Source: Chlorella sorokiniana (Eukaryota; Chlorophyta; Trebouxiophyceae; Chlorellales; Chlorellaceae). Taken from it: DNA of 64,000 bases. Of this stretch, positions 44,934-53,995 are shown one piece after another (position 1 is the stretch's first letter; the number at the start of each line of letters is the position of its first letter). The stretch is from the NCBI GenBank assembly GCA_025917655.1, contig CP084609.1:248001-312000 (forward strand). Direction: 5' to 3'. A program made the position numbers and the translations under genes. The notes beneath the pieces were generated by a model, which saw only the letters and a program-made list of their open reading frames with translations, had not been told where the DNA came from and made no database searches.

Positions 44934-47900
44934 TCACCCGCCCCATCCGCTCGAATCCTGAAGCGCATGACTCAGGAGCAGGCGAGACTTGGCCCTCGTG
45001 AGAGCAACGTAGAACAGGCGGCGAGCCGCGCACAGCTCACTGCAGTCGTCGTCTCCGCGCAGGCCGGGCAAATGGGCGTCTTCGCAGCCCACGACAAACA
45101 CAACCTGCGGCACAGGCACCAATCTGAGAGTTGCTATGCCAGACGGATTGATGCACACAGGGATGTGAGTGGGGCTCACGCACATGGCAGGAGATGCATC
45201 GCCAGCATGCAGCGCACTTGCACACTGTGTAAATCCAGGGATAGGGCATGCCAAGCGGCCAGCCAACCTCAAACTCCAGGCCCTTGGCTGCGTGCATGGT
45301 CATGAGGCTCACACGCTGGGCCTGCTGAGCATCGTCCCCAGCTGCAAATAGAAGGGCAACGGGTCAAACTATGCAGCCTCAGCACTGGCCCCAAACTCAA
45401 GACCTTATACTGATTCGAGAGAACCTCATGGTGAAAGTAACGCCATTATTAAAATCTTCCACCGCACCCGAGTGCAGGGCTGACTCTCGCAGGAACGCCT
45501 GTGCAAGCTGCAGAGGGGATACCGCGGCAGCCGCTGGTGCGCCCTCCTCCTCAACCCCCAAAACATCCTGTGGCCCGCCGCCGCTCAGTATCCCCGGCCA
45601 GAACTCCTCGGCAGAAGCAATCTGCGGCAGGAGCAGCCTTGTAACTCAGCTGTGGCGCGAGCGCTGTGGGGGCGGAAAACAATATGGCAGCAAGGGGTGA
45701 GCACAGACATGAATCACACTCGCCGCCCACCAGCTGCTCTACACGCTCGAGAGCCTCCTTTCCGTTCCTGCGCCCGCTTTCCCCCTCCTTCTTGCCGGGC
45801 AGCAGCAAGTGCTCCCTGAAAGAGGTCTGTGGGGGCAGAGGGTGCCAGGATTGGCAGAGTATCAAGCGAGGGCAGATTTTGCTTTGTATGCGATCAAAAC
45901 AGAGGAACTGCGCGACATGAGCTTAACTTGGGGATGCCGATTGTAAGCCTCAACAGACACTTACTGAGGCTGACCTGTTCCACAATCTCAGCCATCAAAT
46001 GTGGGAGCGCTGCTGTCCTGGCCACGGCATGCAGGTTAACCACCAGCTCTCGGAAGCCCTGCTATTTGAGCGAAAGAAGTAGACAAAGGTGATGTGGAGG
46101 GCTATATCAACCTCAGCGTGCAGGTCAGCCAGTAGTCTCTGCCTGCAGCCCAGCTTGGGATGCAACCTGTGCGCACCAGCAGGGCCTGCTCCGCCTGCGG
46201 CTTGATCCCGAGCTCCCCGCGGCTGGGCAGCGGCGGCAGCTCGACGGCCATCCCTCGCCGCGCTGCTTGGCGGGAGCGCCAAAGAGGAGCGCGCTGAGCG
46301 TCACGCCAGCTGCGCGGGCGTACGCAACCAGCCTATCCACGCTTGCTGCCCCAATCTTCCGCCTGAGGGGGAGGGAACAGGCAGTGATGGCAGGGCGTTG
46401 GCCACCCCACAGCCTTCAGGACAAATGGGGCAGCTGTTGAGGTGCTCAGAATCAACACGCCCCTGAAGAGTCAACTCGTCATGGCACAAGCGGTTGATCA
46501 CTTGGGCGTGTTGATGATGCGCAGCAGAGCGGTGTCATCCTGAAGGCCCACTGCCAGGCGCAGGTACGCCATGACATCCTGGGGTTGGTCCATTTGGGAG
46601 GGATGCCGCGTTAGGGATCATTTGCAAAAGGAGCATGCATCGTGCCTTGCAGGAACAGGAAGAAAGCGCGGGGACTGCCTTTGGCGGTGTAAGCAGCCCT
46701 CACCTGGATTTCCTTGCGTTTACAAAACGAGGTGCCATCCACCACAACGAAGGGGATACGATGCAGCACCTACATTGGTCCAAGCACAGTACCAGTATAT
46801 TGAACGTTATTCATTACAAGCATAGCAGGCCTCTGCGTATGGAGCAAGGCATGCCATCAAGGTGTGTGCATGCATGATTTCGTGCATGTGAATTTGTTCC
46901 TTTTCCTCCATTGTCCTTGCTTCTGTTCAGTTGCAGAAGCGCCTCACCAGCTGCTCCTCGATCTTCTTGGACAGAAAGTGTGAGCGATACAGTACCGCTA
47001 CTTGGTCTGCAGGCGCCTCCCCCTGCAATGGCAGCTAGCGTGGGGTAACAGTGTCTAAGCTGCCGTCCAGCTGCCATCAAGCAGTGGCCATTGAGCACTG
47101 CCTTGCAGGGCAGCCTCACACCTCAGAAGCAGGTCTTCAATCTCGTTGGCAAGGTAGGCTGCCTCTGCATCACGATCAAATGCACTCACAATCTGCATTT
47201 CAGCCACAGAGAGGGTGAGGCACCTTGCGATCGGTGCAGTTGTGCAGGGGTGGGCTGACGTGGAATGGCATCCTGGCACTTGATTCTTCACCGTGTTTGC
47301 CGCCCCTACCCCCTCCCAAACAAAACTGGCAGAGAAGCATGTGAACATGTATATCAGATGTATTGACATTCAAAACTCCACCCAAGCTTTCTCCCTGCTC
47401 TCCTCAATGAGCGGCCCGGCTGGCTTGATCGGGTGCAGCTCGCATCGCTCCCAGTCGTCATTGGCAGCTATGAGGTGGCCGGCAATGGCCACAATACGTC
47501 GGCTGGATCGGTAGTTGTGGCGAAGGCTGAAAGTCTGCAGGCAAAGCTTGAGGCATTCAGCCGAGAATGATCTGTGATGCTGGTCTTTGAAAAGTCTTCA
47601 GAAAGTAAGCAGCAGGGCACTGCTACCGCACCTGCAAGCAAGGGCAGTCCTTCAGCAGTGCCCTCGACATGAAGTGAGGGTTGGAGCCTCGCCATTCGTA
47701 GATTGCCTGGTCTGGGTCACCCACCGTGTATGTGCTATACTGCGACAGGGTTAAGATTCTATGTCAGCTGCAGGCATTAAAACACTCCTCGGCATGCATA
47801 AAGAAATAAGAGGTCGGTCCTGCTAGCATGCATTCAAGCCAAGCCCTTCGCGCCTTAGCAAGCAGCCTGATCAGCTCATACTGTGCCCGGTTGGTGTCCT

Positions 47901-49917
47901 GCGGTTGTCATGTAGCAGCATTGACCACTGCTGGACTTCATGAAAGCCAGAGCGGCGGCAGAGAAGGCTTATGCCTTCGGTGCTCGTGAGCATAGGCTGA
48001 TGCACGAGTCAGCACAGCAGCAGAAGGGAGGCACATGCTGCTTGCAGGCACCTGGAACTCATCCACGAGAAGGTGCCTGCAGGAACGATACACTTATATT
48101 GCTGTTCCATTCTGCTCTGTATGGGCGTTGCCAAACCGCCCTTGGAGGCATCCGTACAGCACATGCAAGCTGCACATCAAAGGGCAAGAGAGCAACATCG
48201 CACTTGTACTTGGACGCCAGGCGATGGCACAGACTCTTGTCATGGCGCAGAAGCGCCACCGTAAGCCCAAGCACGTCGTCAAAGTCCATTGCGTTCAGCT
48301 GCCGCATTTCGACCTCATACCTGCATGGGATGAAACGCACGGGCGGTTGCTGTTGCAGCTTGGCCTCTTGGCTGTAGTCGGCTATGTTGCTTGCCTGTCC
48401 TATGCAGAATACAAACAGCGTTTTTGCTGACACAACAGACATGTCCTTGCTGCGGCTGAATGTCAAATGTGACGACAAGTGCACGCAAAAGGAGGCACAA
48501 ATGCAGCTCACCGTTCAAACCACCTTGCCAGCTCAGCGGGCTGTAGTAGTTGGGGGTAACTCCAGGCAGCCACAGTTTCAAAGTGGTCCGCTGCTTCCTG
48601 CATATCCGGGCAAGACAGTTGGGTTGAATGAAGAGCCCCCAGTACCTGCCCCAACAGCTCCCACTGGCAGGCTTTCCAGGCTATTCGGAACGCACATGTG
48701 GCTTGTCAGCGTGCCAGGAGGCCATCTGGCTCTTCACAAAGGAGATACCGTTAGCAAGTTGCCAAGCCTTGGAGAGCACATGTCGGCTGGGGAAGTCTGG
48801 CTCCTCCATCTTGATCAGCTTGGCCAGCACGCTGCGAGCCATGTCCTGAAACCAACCAGAAGGACATGGGGCACAACCATGTGCAATGGCTGATGATTTC
48901 TTCTAAGGGATCCCAAGTTGGAACTGAGAGGTATCAATGTAGCGTTCATTGTAAGGAAGCATTTTTATTCAGACCGCCGCCCCCTCACCCCCATCCAGTC
49001 AGCCTGCCTGGTTGTATACACTGAAATTTTCAGTGCGACCCACGCCAGGCAAGCGAGAAACGTATCTCTTGAGGATGTCCACGCAGAGCCTGAGAGCCAG
49101 CGAGCCCTAAACCCCAACCCTAAAAACGGGCCATAATTAGACACATAACTGCCAAGGTGCCATCACATCGCACAAGCGCAATCAACATCTTCCCAGAGAT
49201 TGAGGCTTGGCAAATGAAAATCTCGGGACGCTGGGGTCGGAGCGGCGGCAGTGTGGCAAGCTCACTTGTGGAAGGTGCAGACACGGGTCTCGTCAGCAAC
49301 CTCTGTGCCCATTTGGCTTCCAAGACGCTCCCGCATCTCGCCGGCGGCCTGGTACAGCGGCAGGGACAAGTTCAGCACGGGGCAATCTGCCCTGCGCTCC
49401 TAATCATGTTTGCATGAGGGCTATCCAACCTTGTTTGTGAAGGTGATGGCCAGAATCTGCCACGCCCGCGCCTGGTGCTGTGAAATCAGCTCACCCACGC
49501 GTGCCACAAGCACGCGGGTCTGCATTGAAAAAGAAAGGAATGTAGTATGGGGTCCATTCTACACCCCAGCTGCTGCCGGAGCATGGGGCTGTCTTCGCCG
49601 GTTACCTTGCCACTACCTGGACCCGCAATCACCCTTACATGGCCAATGGGGGCTGTGACAGCAGCATGCTGCTCGCTGCTCAGGCCATCCAGATGAGCAG
49701 TCGAACAGCCAACCCTATCACCGCTGCCGCTGCATGCTGCAAAGTAGGGCAGGCGCCTGTGCCGAGTTTCGTGCTGGGCCCTGCACCCGGAAGAGTCTCT
49801 AGCTGTGCTGGTGTGACGGGCAGCCGTCTTTTGCACAAGTCCAAGCCCTCTATGCAGCCCTGAGTGAGGTCTATGGGGCAGCCCCAGGCTGGCTAGGCTC
49901 CCTTGGAGCATGAGCAT
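44934..49917 (-). CDS. UvrD/PcrA/Srs2-type 3'-5' DNA helicase
   Basis: A superfamily 1A helicase with all main motifs in order. Start ATG at 49917 (MLMLQGSLASLGLPHRP) with an Arg/Ser/Ala-rich leader of about 75 residues that may target mitochondrion or plastid. Motif Q and Walker A: LSSEQHAAVTA and VIAGPGSGK (exon 1 ends 49606). Motif Ia: ILAITFTNK (exon 49519-49430). Then MRERLGSQMGTE, MDFDDVLGLTVALL, motif II VDEFQ/DTNRAQYELI (split by an intron at about 47905-48050), motif III VGDPDQAIYEWRGSNP (about 47700), motif IV LRHNYRSSRRIV (about 47500), DQVAVLYRSHFLSKKIEEQL, FVVVDGTSFCKRKEI, RKIGAASVDRLVAYARA, motif V SLMTMHAAKGLEFEV and motif VI RRLFYVALTRAKSRLLLSHA (about 45000). The stop is at 44934. 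About 17 or more exons. Likely role: unwinding or recombination control in an organelle or the nucleus. Confidence 0.85.
49105..49130 (+). repeat. Short telomere-like stretch
   Basis: CCCTAAACCCCAACCCTAAA resembles the plant and Chlorella telomere unit (CCCTAAA) but is short and degenerate. It lies in an intron of the helicase gene. Confidence 0.3.
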
Positions 49918-50510
49918 ACAGTCCAAGGCCTAAGATCGTGCCAAGAATCCAGCCAATTAATGAGAAGGCACCATTGCGTGTGGACATAGGAACGGTCCAG
50001 CCCTGAAGAAAGCAACCCCATCTGTGTGGAGCTCCTGTTCTCATGTGCCACGATGAATTCGGCACCATGCGGTGAAGGTTTAATTATACCTGATGTGTTC
50101 TGCACTGCCATCCATCATGGCCAGAGCCCACCTGCAAACCGTGATGCCTGCTCGTGTGTGTTTTGCACAGCAAGACCCCAGAGATAAGCAAGTTTGTCAC
50201 AGACCTATCCAGGGTAGGCGAATGGCTGGCCTGGTCAGTGCAAGCATTCAGGAAGCAGCCCCGGCCGCGCGTCGCAGCTATGTAGGTGGCGCGCCAGCGC
50301 ATCCCGCTATGCCTCGAGCGCTGGAATTTCTCGGTTGGCCAGCAGGCTTTGAGCCAGAGCATCCCAGGTGGCACCCTGCTACACACATCGCTGCACTACG
50401 GACTTCACCCTCGGTCGGCGTTGGCGTGCATGCCCCCAATGTTCACAAGTGGGCTCCTCAGGCTCTCTTGCATTGTGTTGCCACCCCTCCCTCTTCCTCT
50501 TTTTCTGCAG
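49918..50510. other. Divergent region with possible upstream exons
   Basis: About 0.6 kb between the helicase start (-) and the GIY-YIG exon (+). Plus-strand exon-like pieces are KFVTDLSRVGEWLAWSVQAF (about 50185-50275) and RWNFSVGQQALSQSIP (about 50315-50366, followed by a GT donor). They may be upstream exons of the GIY-YIG gene, but the phases I find do not agree. Confidence 0.3.
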
Positions 50511-50844
50511 TGATGCCGTGCCCGTGTGCCGCCCCAGTTGTGTCCCAGGCGCCTACTCAGTCTATGTCCTCACCTGCACGGTCACCCGCCGCTTCTACAT
50601 CGGCTACAGCCGGCGCCCGTTGCAGCGCTTCAAGCAGCACAGGGCCAGCCCGCCCAGGCGCATGCGCGGAGACGCCCGCCGCCACCAGCCATTTGCTGAG
50701 CATTTTGTGCTGGAGGTGCTGGCGGAGGTGGGCAGCGAGCAGGATGCGCGGCTGGTTGAGGAGTATCTTAATTGGAGGTGGCACGCCACGGGCCCATGTG
50801 GCTACAACACCCGCCGCTCCAGTGCAGACGCCATCGGCCTGTAG
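50511..50844 (+). CDS. GIY-YIG nuclease-domain protein, last exon
   Basis: The exon starts after a strong acceptor (CTTCCTCTTTTTCTGCAG) and ends at a stop at 50842-50844. It encodes about 110 residues with the GIY-YIG hallmark: YSVYVLTCTVTRRFYIGYS (first Tyr motif and YIG), then Arg in PLQRFKQH, and EEYLNWRW with the metal-binding Glu further on. The family cleaves DNA; members include SLX1, UvrC and organellar or mobile endonucleases. No RING finger follows, so it is not a complete SLX1. The C-terminus seems complete; the N-terminus and start are not determined (see the pieces at 50185-50366). A single-domain UPF0213/YhbQ-like repair or organellar protein is possible. Confidence 0.6.
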
Positions 50845-50931
50845 CGCAGACAGGGATACAGCTCGGCAGGATCCAGGCAAACTGCTTTTTAAGCTTGTGC
50901 TGTCTATACACAACAGCTGTCCTGCAGGCGC

Positions 50932-51110
50932 TGGATCTTTGACAGAGGATGCAAAGCCAGCACACATGCCTGCATGCAGGCAGCTGTGCACCTTGCTCAA
51001 GCAACCGTCGCAGACTATGACTTGCAGGAAGAGAAAGCGGACGAAATTGCAGGCTGATTACTGTAGGAGAAAGGAGATACATAATCTCAGTGCAGCAATG
51101 ATGCCTCAGC
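50932..51110 (+). repeat. Dispersed repeat A, copy 1
   Basis: About 180 bases from CTGGATCTTTGACAGAGGAT to GCAATGATGCCTCA match 53712-53890 (for example GGATGCAAAGCCAGCACAC, CATGCCTGC, GGCAGCTGTGCACC, CAGGAAGAG, AAATTGCAGGCTG). Several small indels separate the copies. Family unknown. Confidence 0.75.
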
Positions 51111-51129
51111 GGCCGGCAACGGCGAGCAG

Positions 51130-51540
51130 TAGCAGGGGCGCGGGCGGCGCAGCAACAGCCGGCCAGGGTGCTCAGGTCGCAGCAGGCCAGGCTGCCTGGC
51201 AAGCAGCTCTGGGGTAGGCTGCTCAGCAGGCTGCTTTGGCCCAGGATGCACACGGCGGCGCAGCTCAGGGCACCGTGCTGGGCCAGGGTGGTAGGAAGCA
51301 CGGCGCGGCAGGCCAGGCCGCCCAGCAAGCAGGCTCTGGGGCAAGGAGGCCAGGCAGCAGCTGGCCATGGCACGGGCACAGCGCTTGGCCGGGCGATCGG
51401 GCGGCGGCAGCGGCAGCCCAGGCAGCCCTAGCTGCCCAGAATGCGGCTGCAGGCAGCGCTGGAGGCGTGCTGGCCACGGCTGCAGGGGTGGATGCGCGTG
51501 GCGCTGCTGCAGCTGGCGCACAGGTTGGAGCGCAGCGGTG
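51130..51540 (+). repeat. Decayed copy of the Ala/Gln/Gly repeat block
   Basis: Strong similarity to 41550-41990: GGCGCGGGCGGCGCAGCAAC, CAGCCGGCCAGGG, GGCCAGG.CGCCCAGCAAGC and a common end with GGTGTGCTGGCCACGG / GCGTGCTGGCCACGG and GCAGGGGTGGATGC. The frame is interrupted at least once here, so it is probably a non-functional segment copied from the GT92-like gene tail or from a shared source. Confidence 0.75.
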
Positions 51541-52357
51541 ACGTGCCTGATCTGAATCTTCATCTCCTGCTGGACAAGATATCATCAATGCATCCAGCAA
51601 GGCAAGGTGTAATGGCCTGGGACGGGAGGACCCCTCTGGCTTTGCTCACCCTTAGATTCAGTTCCTAGGCAATAAGGATCCTATCAACCCCAGGGCGTAG
51701 CTGTAGTCCTCGGCTTGTACAAGCTTTATGGGAGTTTCTGAGGTCAAACTGATGTTAAATGCTCACACAGATGGGTCTTAGCGCAGGCTGCGTTTGCAAA
51801 CTTGTTCACATTGCACAGCGCTCTTAGCAGTATTGCGTTTCTATCGTTGTCGCTCACAAGCGCGCTCGCGCCAGGCCCGCTGACGCGCCGGCCCTGCATG
51901 GCCCCTTGCCGCAGCCACGTCAAGCCCCTGTCCCACCCCTCCCCCAGATAAGCCGCGATTGACCATGCCTTTGATACACCCTATGTCCTCGGTGCCAAGA
52001 GCCAGGCGCAGATGGAGATCCCCGTCGTCAGGCGGGGAGCGGCCCAAGCGCCCGAGACAGCAGCCTAGAGCGAAACCGGCCAGACGTGGCAAACGGCTGG
52101 CGGGTCATGACCCTCCTCAGGGCGACCTCAAAACACAGCGGGCAGCGACAGGGACAGCAGCGGCGGGGGCAGTCACGGCGGAGGCGGCTGCGGCAACGGC
52201 TGCAGCACGCACTGCTGAGGCTGCAGCGACGGCGCGGCGAGCGGAGCGGCGGCAGGCAGCTTGGGCGAGGTGAAGGACTGCTTATTCTTGCTGATTTCGT
52301 TGCTTTGCTTTATATAGGAGCCAGGGGCGCGAAATCGCGATTACCCCCGTTCCTCCT
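51541..52357. other. Spacer with one basic open frame
   Basis: About 0.8 kb. A 102-codon frame begins at the ATG at 51965 (MPLIHPMSSVPRARRRWR), is rich in Arg, Lys and Ala, and ends at 52273. It resembles low-complexity DNA-binding tails but GC-rich sequence produces such frames by chance. No further gene seen. Confidence 0.25.
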
Positions 52358-52383
52358 GCGTAGTGCCCTCACGGGCACTACGC
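52358..52383. promoter_or_regulatory. Perfect 11-bp stem-loop
   Basis: GCGTAGTGCCC, four loop bases (TCAC), GGGCACTACGC: a perfect inverted repeat, 72 bases before the next ATG. It could act as a DNA operator or as an RNA hairpin in the 5' UTR. Confidence 0.5.
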
Positions 52384-52385
52384 GC

Positions 52386-52435
52386 ATACGCCCCGCGCGT
52401 CATCTTCTTCTTATTCTTCTTCTTTCTAAAACCTC
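52386..52435 (+). promoter_or_regulatory. GC motif plus TTC tract upstream of orphan gene
   Basis: ATACGCCCCGCGCGTC (52386-52401) followed by CTTCTTCTTATTCTTCTTC. The same 16 bases occur inverted at 58102-58117 next to a purine tract, upstream of a minus-strand gene, and a near copy is upstream of the caspase-like gene. Confidence 0.5.
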
Positions 52436-52454
52436 ATCCCATATCAACAGGGCT

Positions 52455-53434
52455 ATGAGCTGGAGGGAATTGATTGCTTACGCGACATCCTTTGCATGTT
52501 TGGCTTGTATTTGCCGCACATTAAGTAGCCGAAGTAGCCACACGCTAACGAGACGAAGGCTCCACGCAAGGAAGCGCCGACCAATTGAAGCTGCTCGCGA
52601 CGGCTCTTCCCACCCAAATCGCCCACAAGTAAGTCCTATGCCCAGTGTCCTATTTGTTTACGCAAGATGGTTGATTATGCACTTAGGTACACTTTGCAAG
52701 CGCATCTTTACCAAACTTGCAGAGTGATGAGGTTGGTTCTGCGCGTTCCAATTCAAAGACCCCCAGTTGCATGTAAGTAGGGTTTAAAGCGGCTTTGGTG
52801 TATCCAAACCGGAATGAGCAAAGGTACTCATGACTCCCTGCCCATATTGCAGCAACACAACGAGCCTATGGTGCATGAGGATGTTTCACCTGCACCCGCA
52901 AATGTACCTACGCACTTGCACGTAAGTAGATAGGTTTTAAGCTAGCTTTGTTATGTTCAAGTGGAAAATCACGAAGAATCATGCCTCCCTGCCCTTTTGC
53001 AGCAGCCCAACGAGCCTTCAGTGCAAATATTTGGGGATGTGAACATCGATGATGCAATTTGGCAAGCTATAGATGCGGCGTTAAAACATTATCTTGGCGA
53101 ATACCACAAGTTCCGACATGCGACAGATAAACCGCCGTTGTTTTTCGAATGCTCGGACGTTTGCCATGATGCTAGAAAATACATCAATTTGCTTGACAAT
53201 GGTGTTGAACCTACGGTGGTGACAGGTAAGTGGGTTGGCAATGTGAATGAACGCTTCAGGAGCTGGAGCCTCAAGGATCCGTACAAGCGCAGCTTCCCTT
53301 ATGGTCATGATGTTTTAAAGCTGGAATATCGTGGTGTTTCAAAAATACTCGATCCCACATACATACAATTTGATGACACCATACCTTTTACAAAGGATGG
53401 TTGTTTTGATGCGATGCAGCATTTTGAGCCCTAA
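52455..53434 (+). CDS. Orphan protein with duplicated exon (about 241 aa)
   Basis: Four exons: 52455-52628 (MSWRELIAYATSFACLACIC, a signal anchor followed by a basic region), 52723-52772, 52853-52921 and 53003-53434. All introns begin GTAAGT and end TGCAG. Exon 2 needs one more C in its CCCCC run to end in phase (SNSKTPQLH). The end of exon 2 with intron 2 and the start of exon 3 are a tandem copy of the end of exon 3 with intron 3 and the start of exon 4: PQLH/QHNEPMV against THLH/QPNEPSV. The C-terminal part (DDAIWQAIDAALKHYLGEY, then FFECSDVCHDARKYINLL, ending DAMQHFEP) looks globular, but I recognise no family. AT-richer than the flanking GC-rich genes. Confidence 0.6.
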
Positions 53435-53529
53435 GACCAGTTGTGTGCCTGCTACGATTGGTGAAAGAGCCCACTAATTGTGTTTGCCGTTGTAACATGT
53501 GATTGGTCACATTCATCAGTCAGTCGCAG

Positions 53530-53705
53530 CAATGCACAACATGGTGCCACACAGCAATGACTGCGGCCCTACGGCAGTTTGTCTCTCTTCGGTATTTTTT
53601 CAAAGGCTTCCCAGAGCACTCTGTAGATGTTACTATGCCAAGCTACGTCCTTGCACGCTCCCGGCAATCTGCTCTCCAAGCCTGCTACTCTCTATGTGAC
53701 ACACA
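53530..53705 (+). mobile_element. Fossil fragment of a C48-like cysteine protease
   Basis: A short region resembles the end of an Ulp1/adenain-type (C48) protease, with a Gln/Asn-Asp-Cys-Gly type active-site block (HSNDCGP). Such proteases occur in host SUMO proteases, in some DNA transposons and in Polinton-like elements; the fragment is too short to choose. It is broken and only a remnant of a larger element or gene. It lies directly upstream of dispersed repeat A. Confidence 0.4.
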
Positions 53706-53711
53706 ACAGGG

Positions 53712-53890
53712 TTGGATTTTTGACAGGATGCAAAGCCAGCACACATGCCTGCAACGCAGGCAGCTGTGCACCCTACTCAAGCAACCTTCGTGATGCAGCA
53801 TGACTGACAGGAAGAGTTAAAGCGGGCAAATTGCAGGCTGGATAATGTAAGTAGATGCATGAATTCAGTGCAGCAGTGATGCCTCAATGC
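53712..53890 (+). repeat. Dispersed repeat A, copy 2
   Basis: Second copy of 50932-51110, direct orientation, about 2.8 kb apart. It follows the fossil protease fragment, so repeat A may be the 3' end of the same old element. Confidence 0.7.
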
Positions 53891-53929
53891 GCCTAGAAAC
53901 CATTGAACCGCAGCCGGTTGAGGCATTCA

Positions 53930-53934
53930 TTACA
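53930..53934 (-). terminator. TGTAA polyadenylation signal (minus strand)
   Basis: TTACA on the plus strand, about 60 bases past the ethanolamine kinase stop codon. Confidence 0.45.
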
Positions 53935-53995
53935 GCCTGCGGGCTGGCAGCTTGTTGGCATGATAGCAACCACAACCACTTGCTATTTGAATGGG

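Noticed and set aside
49105-49130. Telomere-like CCCTAAA stretch as a chromosome end or fusion point
   Set aside because: Only about three degenerate units inside a helicase intron; too short for that claim.
51841-52273. Overlapping open frames on both strands as genes
   Set aside because: Arg/Ala-rich low complexity on both strands is expected from GC-rich DNA; kept only as a note.
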